Positions 36,265 to 44,763 of a stretch of 64,000 nt of DNA are shown one piece after another. This DNA is from Subtercola lobariae. Its GTDB lineage: Bacteria > Actinomycetota > Actinomycetes > Actinomycetales > Microbacteriaceae. The stretch covers positions 372,001-436,000 of the forward strand of contig NZ_BMGP01000003.1 of the NCBI RefSeq assembly GCF_014640255.1, in the 5' to 3' direction. Position 1 is the first letter of the stretch. Every line of letters begins with the position of its first letter. Below the pieces are notes generated by a model that saw nothing but the letters and a program-made list of their open reading frames with translations, did no database searches and had not been told where the DNA came from. A program made the position numbers and the translations under genes.

Positions 36265-37850
36265 TCCATGCCTTCAACTGCTTTGTGGCCGCCCGCGAGC
36301 TCGATGAATCTGTCTTCGAGGGTGGAGCCGTTTCTGACGTGGTCGACAGTACCGCTTGAAAGAACGCGGCCGTGCACGATGATGGCGACGCCGTCACAGA
36401 CGCGCTCGATCATGTCCATGCTGTGGCTCGAGAGCACGACGGTGCCGCCGGCAGAGACGTATTTCTGCAAGATCTCGGTGACGGTGTCGGCCGACACCGG
36501 GTCGACGGATTCGAACGGTTCGTCGAGCACGAGCAGACGGGGCGAATGGATCATGGATGCCGCAAGAGCGACCTTCTTCGTCATTCCCGCGGAATAGTCG
36601 GAGACGAGACGATTGAGCGCGTCGTGAATTCCGAAGGCCTCGGCGAGTTCGTCGGTGCGCTCGCGAACGACTTGGCCTTTGAGACCGCGCAGCGAGCCGG
36701 AGTACTGCAGCAGTTGACGGCCGGTAAGCCGTTCGAACAACCGGAGTTTGTCGGGCAGAACGCCGATGATGCGTTTGGCTTCGACGGGGTCTTTCCACAC
36801 GTCGTGGCCGTTCACGAGCACAACGCCTTCGTCGGGGCGCACGAGCCCGGTGATCATCGATAGTGTGGTGGTCTTTCCGGCGCCGTTCGGGCCGACGATT
36901 CCGTAGAAGCCGCCGCGCCGCACTTCGAGGTCGACGCCGTCGACGGCTATGACGCTGCCGAACTTCTTCACCAGACCAGAGAGCGAAAGAACGGTGTCTG
37001 CGGCGAGTTCGCGGGTGGCCGATTCGTCGGCGGCTGCGTCGTCTTGGCCCGCGTCGTGGGTACTCGGGTCGTGGTCTTCAGCGGATTCGACGACCACGAT
37101 CTCGTCGACGATCACCTCGTCGAGGATCACGCCGTCGAGGTTCACGCCGTCGAGATTCGCCTCTTCAATGATCACGTCGTCGATGATGGTCTCTTCGACG
37201 ACCGCCAGATCGACGACGACCGGAGTGCTTTCGACAGATTCGAACTCGACAGATTCGAACTCGACAGATTCGAACTCGACAGATTCGAACTCGACAGATT
37301 CGAACTCGACAGATTCGACCCCGACAGATTCGAACTCGACAGATTCGACCCCGACCGTTGTCTTGACCGGAGTTGTCTTGGGCGGAGTTGCCGGGCGTGG
37401 TGTCGAGGCTCGAGGAGTTGCGGTTCGCGGCGTCGAGGTGCGCGGCGTCGAGGCGCGCGGGGCTGCCGTGCGAGGGGTTGCCGTGCGCGGTGTGCGCGGG
37501 GCAGCCGTTCGTTCTGTGACGGCCTTGGGCGCGGGCTTCTTCGCCGTAGACGGTCGTCGTGCGGCGGTGCGGGGGGCACGGGCATCCGGTGCATCTGCCG
37601 CAGGCTCATCGCCGAGAGGCTGAGCGGGCGCCTTCTCCACGACGGCACCAGCACTGGTTCGAGGCGTCGCAGTTTTCGGCCTCGCAGGCGCGCGGCGAGC
37701 GGGCGGCCGCGTGGCAGTCTTCGTAGAGGTGCGCTGTTCGGGCGAATCGTTCGAATCAGGGCCCTCAGCGCTCGATGGCAGTGCGGAATCTGGCACGGCC
37801 GAGCCGCCAGACTCGCTGTCATCGACTTGATGGTCTGTTTCTGAACTCAC
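36240..37850 (-). CDS. ABC transporter ATPase with long repetitive N-terminus
   Basis: The C-terminal 250 residues (about 287-536) are a complete ABC ATPase: Walker A GPNGAGKTT near 318-326, Walker B LLVLDEPFESVDP, and a signature altered to YSAGM instead of LSGGQ. The first 285 residues are low complexity: Thr/Pro/Arg/Ala repeats (about 60-155), then eight copies of a VEFES pentapeptide (about 167-206), then an acidic LDGV/LDEV region. This extension keeps the frame and is likely disordered. Start GTG 37850 is supported by TAGGTT-N6-GTG. The ATPase partners the permease downstream. Confidence 0.88.
   Translation of the reverse strand: MSSETDHQVDDSESGGSAVPDSALPSSAEGPDSNDSPEQRTSTKTATRPPARRAPARPKTATPRTSAGAVVEKAPAQPLGDEPAADAPDARAPRTAARRPSTAKKPAPKAVTERTAAPRTPRTATPRTAAPRASTPRTSTPRTATPRASTPRPATPPKTTPVKTTVGVESVEFESVGVESVEFESVEFESVEFESVEFESVEFESVESTPVVVDLAVVEETIIDDVIIEEANLDGVNLDGVILDEVIVDEIVVVESAEDHDPSTHDAGQDDAAADESATRELAADTVLSLSGLVKKFGSVIAVDGVDLEVRRGGFYGIVGPNGAGKTTTLSMITGLVRPDEGVVLVNGHDVWKDPVEAKRIIGVLPDKLRLFERLTGRQLLQYSGSLRGLKGQVVRERTDELAEAFGIHDALNRLVSDYSAGMTKKVALAASMIHSPRLLVLDEPFESVDPVSADTVTEILQKYVSAGGTVVLSSHSMDMIERVCDGVAIIVHGRVLSSGTVDHVRNGSTLEDRFIELAGGHKAVEGMEWLLSSLD
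37231..37350. repeat. 15-bp tandem repeat, eight copies, inside the ABC ATPase gene
   Basis: The unit TCGACAGATTCGAAC is repeated eight times without gaps; the sixth and eighth copies end in CC and the seventh starts with C. On the coding strand it encodes the pentapeptide VEFES. As 15 is a multiple of three, gain or loss of a copy keeps the frame. Confidence 0.95.
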
Positions 37851-37862
37851 TACTTCAACCTA
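37851..37862 (-). promoter_or_regulatory. -10 element of the leaderless ABC operon
   Basis: TAGGTT on the minus strand (37862-37857), then six bases, then GTG 37850. Confidence 0.5.
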
Positions 37863-38013
37863 TCAATCCCCGTCGTTCCCCGTCGGCGCAGCCTGGCCTT
37901 AACCTGCGACTGCAGCATGTATATCACAGTGCGCGGCGACCAAGCTGAGCCTCGAAGTCGGGCCCCCAGCGACATACAATTAGCCGTTCACACCGTTCAG
38001 AAGGATACCGCTG

Positions 38014-38868
38014 ATGGCCGAGAACCCACCGTTCAACGAAACTCAGGTGAACCCACGAGTGATTCGTGGAATCGACCGGGTGCTGAGCATCCATCGACCC
38101 GTTGTGCTCGCCCACATTCGCGGTTTACGCAGCCGGCACCCCGGTTCAAGCCCACAACAGCTGATCAAGGTTCTCGAACGGCACTATCTGACAGCCGTCA
38201 CCACCGGTGGCGCAGCGGTTGGCGCAACATCGGTCATTCCGGCAGTGGGAACGGCGACGTCGCTGGCACTCACCGGCGTCGAGACGCTCGGGTTCTTGGA
38301 GGCGAGCGCTCTTTTTGCTCAATCGATCACCGAGATTCACGGAATCGCCGTGCAGAACCCCGATCGCGCCAGGGCACTGGTCATGACGTTGATGCTCGGC
38401 AGCGGCGGAGTCGATCTCGTGCAGCAGCTCGCGAAACAGGCCGGCGGTGCCGGAGCGGCTCGCACCGAATTCTGGGGCACGCTCGTTGCGCGCAGCTTGC
38501 CAGCCGCCGCTGTGGGCCCCGTCGCCGATCAGGTCAAGAAGACATTTCTGAAGCACTTTCTAGCCTGGACGGGTTCGACAGCGGTCGGGCGTCTGATGCC
38601 GTTCGGTATCGGAGCAGTGATCGGCGGTGCGGGCAACAACGTTTTAGGCCGGCGGGTCGTTCGCAGTGCGCGTACCGCTTTCGGGCCGGCACCGCTCGAG
38701 TTTCCGACGGGGCTCGAATGGAACATGCGAATGCCCAAGACCCCGAAGGCGCCCCCACGCCCCGACCGGGTACCCAACTACGACCACGTGCCGACGCCTC
38801 CCCGTCGCGGGGCCGGAGCAGAACCGCTGCCAACCTCCATTCCTCCACAAAGCGCCCCTAGAGCCTGA
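38014..38868 (+). CDS. Unknown protein with glycine/alanine-rich hydrophobic segments
   Basis: 284 residues: a soluble N-terminus (1-55), a Gly/Ala-rich hydrophobic region (about 65-110, VTTGGAAVGATSVIPAVGTA), a second hydrophobic segment (about 195-220, GRLMPFGIGAVIGGAG) and a proline-rich tail. The arrangement recalls EcsC-like or DUF697-like membrane-associated proteins, but I do not recognise the family. AGAAGG nine bases before ATG 38014 is a ribosome binding site, and TACAAT near 37974 may be its -10. Divergent from the ABC operon. Confidence 0.7.
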   Translation: MAENPPFNETQVNPRVIRGIDRVLSIHRPVVLAHIRGLRSRHPGSSPQQLIKVLERHYLTAVTTGGAAVGATSVIPAVGTATSLALTGVETLGFLEASALFAQSITEIHGIAVQNPDRARALVMTLMLGSGGVDLVQQLAKQAGGAGAARTEFWGTLVARSLPAAAVGPVADQVKKTFLKHFLAWTGSTAVGRLMPFGIGAVIGGAGNNVLGRRVVRSARTAFGPAPLEFPTGLEWNMRMPKTPKAPPRPDRVPNYDHVPTPPRRGAGAEPLPTSIPPQSAPRA

Positions 38869-38926
38869 ATTGCACAAGGGTGCCCAGTCACTCAGCGGCG
38901 CGCTGGGCGTCGTCGGGGGCTCGAAT

Positions 38927-38938
38927 TAGTATCAGCGC
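38927..38938 (+). promoter_or_regulatory. -10 element of a leaderless hypothetical gene
   Basis: TAGTAT at 38927-38932, then six bases, then ATG 38939. Confidence 0.5.
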
Positions 38939-39277
38939 ATGCAAAACGTGCTGCGTCATCAGCCGCGCCCCCCTGGCCGGCAGAGTCTCGACGACGACGC
39001 GCGCCTGCCCGAACCCGCGTACGCCGTTCCGCTGCGCATCGATCGCTCTGGTGCGCCTCGCTACCGCATTACGAACGTCGGCCATGAGCAACTCGTCGGC
39101 CTGACCTACTCGCTTTTGGGTTCGGGCGTGATGAACAGCCCCGCTCCACGCTTGCTCGACGTGGGAGCCACGACTGATGTCATCATTCGCGGGGAAGACC
39201 TGGCTCGCCGAACAGTGCTCGTCATCCGATGGTTTCGGCCATCAGGCGAAGAGTACCTGTGGCGCGTCAGTTTCTGA
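38939..39277 (+). CDS. Hypothetical protein, 112 aa
   Basis: I do not recognise this protein. After a basic N-terminus (RHQPRPPGRQ) it has the alternating pattern of a small beta-sheet domain (YRITNVGHEQLVGLTYSLLG to RTVLVIRWFRPSGEEYLWRV). No signal peptide or membrane segment. Support for it being real comes from codon usage like its neighbours and the leaderless promoter spacing before ATG 38939. The next gene, also small and beta-rich, follows 40 nt later; the two may be functionally linked. Confidence 0.65.
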   Translation: MQNVLRHQPRPPGRQSLDDDARLPEPAYAVPLRIDRSGAPRYRITNVGHEQLVGLTYSLLGSGVMNSPAPRLLDVGATTDVIIRGEDLARRTVLVIRWFRPSGEEYLWRVSF

Positions 39278-39317
39278 GCCGTTCCGAGGGTGTCGGTGGC
39301 TGATGCTTTAATGCCTC

Positions 39318-39635
39318 ATGCACATAATCACTACAGCGCCCTCTCCCGTTCGCCTCACCTGGCACCTGCCCGAGGTGGAGTGGCACGAAGCCACGGTCGA
39401 ACTCGCAGACACTCTGGCTCCGAGCGGCGCGCGCGTTGAGTCGTGGCACATCGATTCGAGCTACGACGGCATGTTCGCAGCAACCTGGTCATCGGGCCGC
39501 CGCAGAGGCGATGCGCTGACCACCGTTGCGCGCATCCGGGTAGCTCGTCATGACGGGCCGTGCATCGTCGCCGTTCGCCTGGTCGACGACCTGGGCGAAG
39601 AATTCGTCTCGGTGATCAGTCGAAATCGACGATGA
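39318..39635 (+). CDS. Hypothetical protein, 105 aa
   Basis: Unrecognised; predicted beta-rich, with conserved-looking VRLTWHLPEVEWHEATVEL and GDALTTVARIRVARHDGPCIVAVRLVD. It lacks a signal sequence. A hexamer TTTAAT lies five bases before ATG 39318, weaker than the other leaderless cases. Its end overlaps the convergent glycosyltransferase gene by 20 nt. Confidence 0.6.
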   Translation: MHIITTAPSPVRLTWHLPEVEWHEATVELADTLAPSGARVESWHIDSSYDGMFAATWSSGRRRGDALTTVARIRVARHDGPCIVAVRLVDDLGEEFVSVISRNRR

Positions 39636-40692
39636 CCGTGTCGGCGGCACCCTCGAGATTCACGAAACCCGCAATGAAGCCGAAACCCCAACTGAAGTGG
39701 ATGAACGGCAGCACCAGCGCGAACCACAACCCCGTGCGTACAGTGCTGCGAACCATCGCCGCGATCGCCAACACGACCACTCCGAGCACATAGGCGGCCG
39801 GAAGAACGAGTAGTGCGAACAGAATCAGCGAGACAACGGAGGCAACACCCAGAGCGCCGGCGATCACTCCGAAAAAGCCGATGGCGCCCAGAATGAAACC
39901 CAGAATCGAGGCTATGACGACGATCGACGGCAACAGGAAGCGAAGCACCTTCTCGTCGGGAAAGGCGCGAGCGAATTCGCCCCGCCACAAGCCCTCGGCG
40001 AAAAGCGAGCGAGTGAGCTGTACCGTCTTCGACGGCGGCCGATAGTCGTACTGCAGCTCGGGGCTGAACCACACGGTGTGACCGGCATCACGCAGCCGCT
40101 CTGAAAGCTGCCAGCCTTGACCGTGCCGAATCTCTTCGTCGTAGAGCCCGGCCTCGATGAATGTGCGGCGCCTGATGACGTGAGCGGTTGAGGCCTGCGT
40201 CTGCGCCTCGCCGGCGTGCTGAGCCAACGGGTCGCGTGCGAGACCGAGTGGATGCTCGATGCCACGCGCCGCCGCCCGTTCGAACGGTGTCGCGCCGACA
40301 GGAGTCGTCACACCGATGAGTTCGGCGGCGCCGGTTCGGCCCATGGCTCGCACCGCTTTCGCTGCGTAGTCGGGCGGAAACACCGCTCGTGCATCGACCC
40401 GGATGATCAGTGCTGTGCGCGCGGCAGCGATGGCCTCGTTCAGGCCGACCACCAGCGAACTCGAACTGACGTCGATGACTGCGATGCGCGGATTCGCAGC
40501 AACGATCTCGGCGATCAGATCACCTGTGCCGTCGGTGTTCGGCGCGAGGGCCAGAATGATGTCGAGGTCTGACGGGTAGTTCTGCGCGAGCAGCGAATCG
40601 ATCGCCGCTCGAACCGTCTCTCTATCGTTTCGAGTCACGATAATCGCGGTGAGAGGCGGCAACGCCGAAGATGCAGGCGTGGGGTCGGTCAT
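39616..40692 (-). CDS. Family 2 glycosyltransferase with C-terminal membrane helices
   Basis: 358 residues: a GT-A catalytic domain (about 1-240; LTAIIVTRNDRETVRAAIDSLL, with VDARAVFPPDY where the DxD-like metal site is expected, and GQGWQLSERLRDAGH as the acceptor helix) followed by four hydrophobic segments (about 245-350). The domain order fits a membrane-anchored enzyme that transfers a sugar to an extracellular polymer or lipid. Substrate unknown. I use ATG 40692 (GCGGAA upstream) instead of the in-frame extension to 40737. Confidence 0.83.
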   Translation of the reverse strand: MTDPTPASSALPPLTAIIVTRNDRETVRAAIDSLLAQNYPSDLDIILALAPNTDGTGDLIAEIVAANPRIAVIDVSSSSLVVGLNEAIAAARTALIIRVDARAVFPPDYAAKAVRAMGRTGAAELIGVTTPVGATPFERAAARGIEHPLGLARDPLAQHAGEAQTQASTAHVIRRRTFIEAGLYDEEIRHGQGWQLSERLRDAGHTVWFSPELQYDYRPPSKTVQLTRSLFAEGLWRGEFARAFPDEKVLRFLLPSIVVIASILGFILGAIGFFGVIAGALGVASVVSLILFALLVLPAAYVLGVVVLAIAAMVRSTVRTGLWFALVLPFIHFSWGFGFIAGFVNLEGAADTVIVDFD

Positions 40693-40784
40693 GGGTTCCG
40701 CTCGGTGGATGGGGTGCAAACAGACCAATAGGCCCATCGCGCCAATAGCAACGATGAGCCTACCAGGTGAGGGTCTTCGGGTGG

Positions 40785-42596
40785 TTAGCTGGCGAGTGCG
40801 CCCAGGGTCACGGTGACCGTGCTCGACTTACCGTCGCGCTGGTACGTGACCTGCGCTGTGGCTCCGGCCGGCAGCACCCGAACTTGAGCGGTGAGGTCGG
40901 TGGCGTCAGTGATAGCGATTCCGTTGAACGCCGTGATCACGTCGCCTTTCTGAAGACCGGCCGCGGCGGCGGCTCCCCCGCTCGTCACATCTGCGACGGT
41001 GGCGCCGACCACCGTGGCCGACGAATCGCCGGTCGCCGCGATGGATGCACCCAGGAGCCCGTGGGTCGCCTTGCCCGTGGCAATGATCTCGTCAGAGATG
41101 CGCTTGGCGAAGTTGGCCGGAATCGAGAAGCCTACGCCGATGCTGCCCGACTGGCTCGTAGACGAACCCGATGAATCGGCGCTGGCGATGGCCACGTTGA
41201 TGCCGATCAGCTGGCCGTCGGAGTTCAGCAGCGCTCCACCCGAGTTGCCCGGGTTGATGGCCGCGTCGGTCTGAATGACCGCGAGCGAAATGGCGCTGTT
41301 CGCCGACGGGGTCTGCGACTGCGTGCTGCCGCCGCCCTGGCCCGGAATGTCGAAGTTCCAGAAGTCGTAGGGGCTGCCGGTGCTGTTCGGGTCGGGGGTG
41401 GCCTGCTCGCCAGAGGTGTCGGGCGCCGCCGAAGACGCAACCGTGATGCTGCGGTTCAGCGAGCTGACGATGCCGTTGGTGACCGTGCCCGAAAGCCCGA
41501 GCGGAGCACCGATGGCAATGGCGGTGTCACCGACGTTGAGCTTCGACGAGTCGCCCCATTCGATGGGGGTCAGGCCGCTGGCGTCTTGCAGCTTGATGAC
41601 CGCGAGGTCTGCAACGGGGTCGGTGCCGACCACTTTGCCCACGTAGATCTTGCCGTCGGCCGCTGTCACAGAAATGGTGGGGCTGGCGGTGGCGCCGTCG
41701 AGGGTCACCACGTGGGTGTTCGTGAGCACGTAACCGTCGGTCGAGAGAATCACGCCCGAGCCGGTGCCGGCGGTGGTGGAGTTGTCGGTGACCGAGATGG
41801 TGACGACCGAGGGCGACGCCTTGGTGGCGACCGCGGTGATGTCGTTCACGCTATTCGGGTTGTTGACGTTGATCGTCTGCGGGCTCGACGCCTGAGTCGA
41901 CGAGCTGTTGTTCTGCGAGAGCGCCCAGACGCTGATGCCTGCTCCGGATGCTCCACCGATCAATGCGCCGATGACCAGTGCTGCCACCAGAGCGGCACCG
42001 CCTCGCCTCTTGGCGGGAGCGGGCGCGGTGGCGACCGGCAACGGGCGCCCATCGGGGCCGTACTGCGGGGCGCCGGCCTGCGGCTGGCCGAAGGCGCCGT
42101 TGCCGTAGTTGGGCTGGGGCGCTGCAGCGTACTGGCCGTAGGCGGGTTGTGCCGGCTGCGCGGGTTGTGCCAGCTGCCCGGGTTGTGCCGGCTGCCCGGC
42201 AACGGGGGCGACGGGCGCGGTCTGGCCGTAGGGAGGCACTCCGGCCACCGCGGCGGGGGCTGCCGGGGGTGCCGGTGCGATGACGGGAGGCACGACAGGA
42301 GCGGGCGGCAGAACCTCGGTAGGCTGCACGAGCGTCGGCTGAGCATCCGTCGGCTGGTCGGCCAGAGGCTGCACTGCCTCGGTGCTAGCGGCGTGCTCGG
42401 TGCTTGCGGCGTGCTCGATGCTTGCGGCGGGCTCGGTGCCAGCTACGGGCTCGGTGCTAGCTACGGACTCGGTGCTTGCGGCGTGCTCGGTGCCTGCTAC
42501 GTGCTCGGTGCCTTCTACGTGCTCGGTGCCTGCTACGTGCTCGGGCTGCTGGGGAATGTCTGCTGCGCTGTCTGAGTTCGAGGTGCTGTCTGACAC
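40785..42596 (-). CDS. HtrA/DegP-like serine protease with repetitive N-terminus
   Basis: 603 residues. The first 65 or so are hexapeptide repeats of the type EHVAGT/EHAAST; then a Pro/Gln/Ala-rich cytoplasmic region, one membrane helix (about 200-225), a trypsin-like domain (histidine in LTNTHVVTL, aspartate in DPVADLAVIKL, serine in INPGNSGGAL) and a PDZ domain (about 510-600). It is the larger of two HtrA proteins in the window and resembles mycobacterial PepD/HtrA types with cytoplasmic tails. GTG 42596 has AGGAG eight bases upstream. Likely roles are envelope quality control and stress response; the tail could couple it to cytoplasmic signals. Confidence 0.9.
   Translation of the reverse strand: MSDSTSNSDSAADIPQQPEHVAGTEHVEGTEHVAGTEHAASTESVASTEPVAGTEPAASIEHAASTEHAASTEAVQPLADQPTDAQPTLVQPTEVLPPAPVVPPVIAPAPPAAPAAVAGVPPYGQTAPVAPVAGQPAQPGQLAQPAQPAQPAYGQYAAAPQPNYGNGAFGQPQAGAPQYGPDGRPLPVATAPAPAKRRGGAALVAALVIGALIGGASGAGISVWALSQNNSSSTQASSPQTINVNNPNSVNDITAVATKASPSVVTISVTDNSTTAGTGSGVILSTDGYVLTNTHVVTLDGATASPTISVTAADGKIYVGKVVGTDPVADLAVIKLQDASGLTPIEWGDSSKLNVGDTAIAIGAPLGLSGTVTNGIVSSLNRSITVASSAAPDTSGEQATPDPNSTGSPYDFWNFDIPGQGGGSTQSQTPSANSAISLAVIQTDAAINPGNSGGALLNSDGQLIGINVAIASADSSGSSTSQSGSIGVGFSIPANFAKRISDEIIATGKATHGLLGASIAATGDSSATVVGATVADVTSGGAAAAAGLQKGDVITAFNGIAITDATDLTAQVRVLPAGATAQVTYQRDGKSSTVTVTLGALAS
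42379..42545. repeat. 18-bp degenerate tandem repeat in the htrA 5' end
   Basis: About nine to ten imperfect copies of an 18-bp unit (typical plus-strand form CGGTGCTTGCGGCGTGCT) encode the EHAAST/EHVAGT hexapeptides at the N-terminus of the protease. The unit is a multiple of three. Confidence 0.85.
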
Positions 42597-42726
42597 GTGG
42601 TGCTCCTTTCAAGCATGTTCAGCATTCCCGCCTTAGCTGAGCGTTTTATATGGGCAGGCTGAATACGGTCTGCCAGGTTGGTCACGACGAGGCTACGCCG
42701 CTGCGAGGCAGCGACCGCATCGCCGG

Positions 42727-42738
42727 TAGGTTTAGGGA
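42727..42738 (+). promoter_or_regulatory. -10 element of the leaderless aminotransferase gene
   Basis: TAGGTT at 42727-42732, then six bases, then ATG 42739. The AGGGA directly before the start is too close to act as a ribosome binding site. Confidence 0.5.
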
Positions 42739-43935
42739 ATGTTGATCAGCGGTGCATGGCAGAACGCGGCAGCCGGAGCGGGCCTCTTAGCGCCCGACGG
42801 CACGATTCGGGCGACGATTTTCGCCGAGATGAGCGCGCTCGCCGAAGCGACCGGCGCCATCAACCTCGGCCAGGGCTTTCCTGATGAAGACGGCCCAGAC
42901 GAGGTGCTCGACGCTGCCCGGCGTGCCATCAAGAAGGGCGTCAACCAGTACCCGCCCGGCCGCGGCTCGGTGGGTTTGCGAGAGGCAATCGCCGCGCACC
43001 AGAAGCGGTTCTACGACATCGAGGTCGACCCCGAACGTGAAGTGCTGGTCACTGCAGGCGCGACCGAAGCACTTGCTGCGACGATTTTGGGTCTCGTGGA
43101 TGACGGCGACGAAGTCGTGACCCTCGAACCGTTCTACGACGCCTACGGTGCCCTCATCGCGCTGTCGCGGGCAGAACATCGCACAGTGCCTCTTCGCCTG
43201 CCCGACTTTCTGCCCGACCACGACGATCTGCGCAAGGCGGTGACCGACCGCACCCGGCTGATCGTCATCAATAACCCGCACAACCCCACGGGCGCTGTCT
43301 TGCCGCTCGACACCCTCGAGTTGATTATCGAACTGGCCCACGAACACGATGCGCTCATCGTCACCGACGAAGTGTACGAGCACCTCACGTTCGGGCTGCC
43401 GCACATTCCGATCGCGAGCCTGCCGGGGGCCTGGGAGCGAACGCTCACCATCTCCTCGGGCGGCAAGACGTTCAGCACCACGGGCTGGAAAATCGGCTGG
43501 GTGACTGGGCCGGCAAAACTGATCACCGCCGTTCTGGCCGTGAAACAGTTCTTGACCTACGTGAACGGCGCGCCGTTTCAGCCTGCCATCGCGACCGGGC
43601 TCGCCCTGCCTGACGAATACTTCGAAGGCATCGCCACAGATTTGACGAACAAACGCGATGTGCTTTCAAGCGGGCTCACCAGGGCTGGGTTCGAAGTCTT
43701 TCCGTCGGAGGCGAGCTATTTCGTCGTGGCCGACGCCGCACCGCTCGGTTACGACAATGCCGTGACGCTGTGCCGCGAACTGCCCGAGCTTGCCGGAGTT
43801 GTGGCGGTGCCCATCTCAGCGTTCTGTCACGAAGAGCTGGCCGGCGAGTACGCCTCGCTCGTGCGGTTCGCGTTCTGCAAGCGTGTCGAAGTGCTCGAGC
43901 TCGCTGCCGCGCAGCTGGCGCGGCTGGGGCGGTAG
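42739..43935 (+). CDS. Class I/II aminotransferase (glutamine transaminase K / DapC-like)
   Basis: PLP aminotransferase, 398 residues. Seen: INLGQGFPDEDGP near the N-terminus, PPGRGSVGLREAIAAH, NNPHNPTGAV, the PLP lysine in SSGGKTFSTTGWKIGW and a C-terminal arginine in SLVRFAFCK. The GFPDxxGP opening is typical of kynurenine/glutamine transaminase K and the methionine aminotransferase YbdL; DapC of mycobacteria is a close relative. The convergent gene 3 nt away encodes a nitrilase-family amidase, the partner expected for a glutamine transaminase, which makes that assignment attractive. Confidence 0.82.
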   Translation: MLISGAWQNAAAGAGLLAPDGTIRATIFAEMSALAEATGAINLGQGFPDEDGPDEVLDAARRAIKKGVNQYPPGRGSVGLREAIAAHQKRFYDIEVDPEREVLVTAGATEALAATILGLVDDGDEVVTLEPFYDAYGALIALSRAEHRTVPLRLPDFLPDHDDLRKAVTDRTRLIVINNPHNPTGAVLPLDTLELIIELAHEHDALIVTDEVYEHLTFGLPHIPIASLPGAWERTLTISSGGKTFSTTGWKIGWVTGPAKLITAVLAVKQFLTYVNGAPFQPAIATGLALPDEYFEGIATDLTNKRDVLSSGLTRAGFEVFPSEASYFVVADAAPLGYDNAVTLCRELPELAGVVAVPISAFCHEELAGEYASLVRFAFCKRVEVLELAAAQLARLGR

Positions 43936-43938
43936 CTC

Positions 43939-44763
43939 CTACGCTTTGGGCGCCACCTCGAACCGGCGCAACGCCAGGGCCGGATTGACGCGGCGCACGG
44001 CAGCCACCCGTTCGGAGTCGATGAAGGCCACCGCCACGTCGGTTTGCGCCCCGATGCTCGCGACGAGCTCGCCCATGGGGTCGACGATCGTGCTGAGTCC
44101 GATGCCACCGGGCGCGGTGTGATCGGCCGCGGCTACGAAAACGGTGTTCTCGATGGCCCGTGCCGCCACGAGCGTCATCCAGTGCCGCTCTTTGCCCGGC
44201 CCCGGCACCCATTCGGCCGGAACGAGCACCAGATCGACCCCCGCATCGACGAGCCACCGAGTCGACTCAGGAAATCTGATGTCGTAACAGGTCTGCAGCC
44301 CTACGGTGAATGAGCCCACCGTGAAGGTCTGCGGATGCTCGACGGCACCCGCGCGCATCCACTCGCTCTCGCGGCCGCCAAACGCATCGTAAAGGTGCAC
44401 CTTGCGGTACCGCGCAACCAATTCGCCGCTGCCGTCGAAGGCGACGAGGGTGTTGTAGTAGTGCGCGTCGTCGGCGCTTTCGATCAGGCCGGCGACCAGC
44501 ACCACACCGTTGTGCCGTGCAATGGCAGCGAGGGCGGTGGCGAAGGGCCCGTCGATGGGCTCGGCTGCGGCGAGCGCGTTCGGGCCGAGCGGGCTGGAGA
44601 AGTGCGACGAGTACTCGGGAAAGACCACGAGCGCGGCACCGCGCGAGACGGCGAGCGCGGTGAGGCGCGCGATTTCGGCGAGGTTGGCCGCCGTGTCGGC
44701 GGTGGGGGCGAACTGCGCGACGGCGACGCCCACGGGGCCGCTGGGGGTAGCAACAGCGCTCAT
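43939..44763 (-). CDS. Nitrilase-superfamily amidase, omega-amidase candidate
   Basis: 274 residues with the Glu-Lys-Cys triad: FPEYSSH, RYRKVHLYDAFGG and LQTCYDIRFPE. The family hydrolyses C-N bonds; members such as Nit2 and YafV are omega-amidases that convert alpha-ketoglutaramate to 2-oxoglutarate. Proximity to a transaminase of the glutamine-using type supports that role but does not prove it. Its start overlaps the stop of the alcohol dehydrogenase by 4 nt, so those two genes are co-transcribed. Confidence 0.85.
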   Translation of the reverse strand: MSAVATPSGPVGVAVAQFAPTADTAANLAEIARLTALAVSRGAALVVFPEYSSHFSSPLGPNALAAAEPIDGPFATALAAIARHNGVVLVAGLIESADDAHYYNTLVAFDGSGELVARYRKVHLYDAFGGRESEWMRAGAVEHPQTFTVGSFTVGLQTCYDIRFPESTRWLVDAGVDLVLVPAEWVPGPGKERHWMTLVAARAIENTVFVAAADHTAPGGIGLSTIVDPMGELVASIGAQTDVAVAFIDSERVAAVRRVNPALALRRFEVAPKA

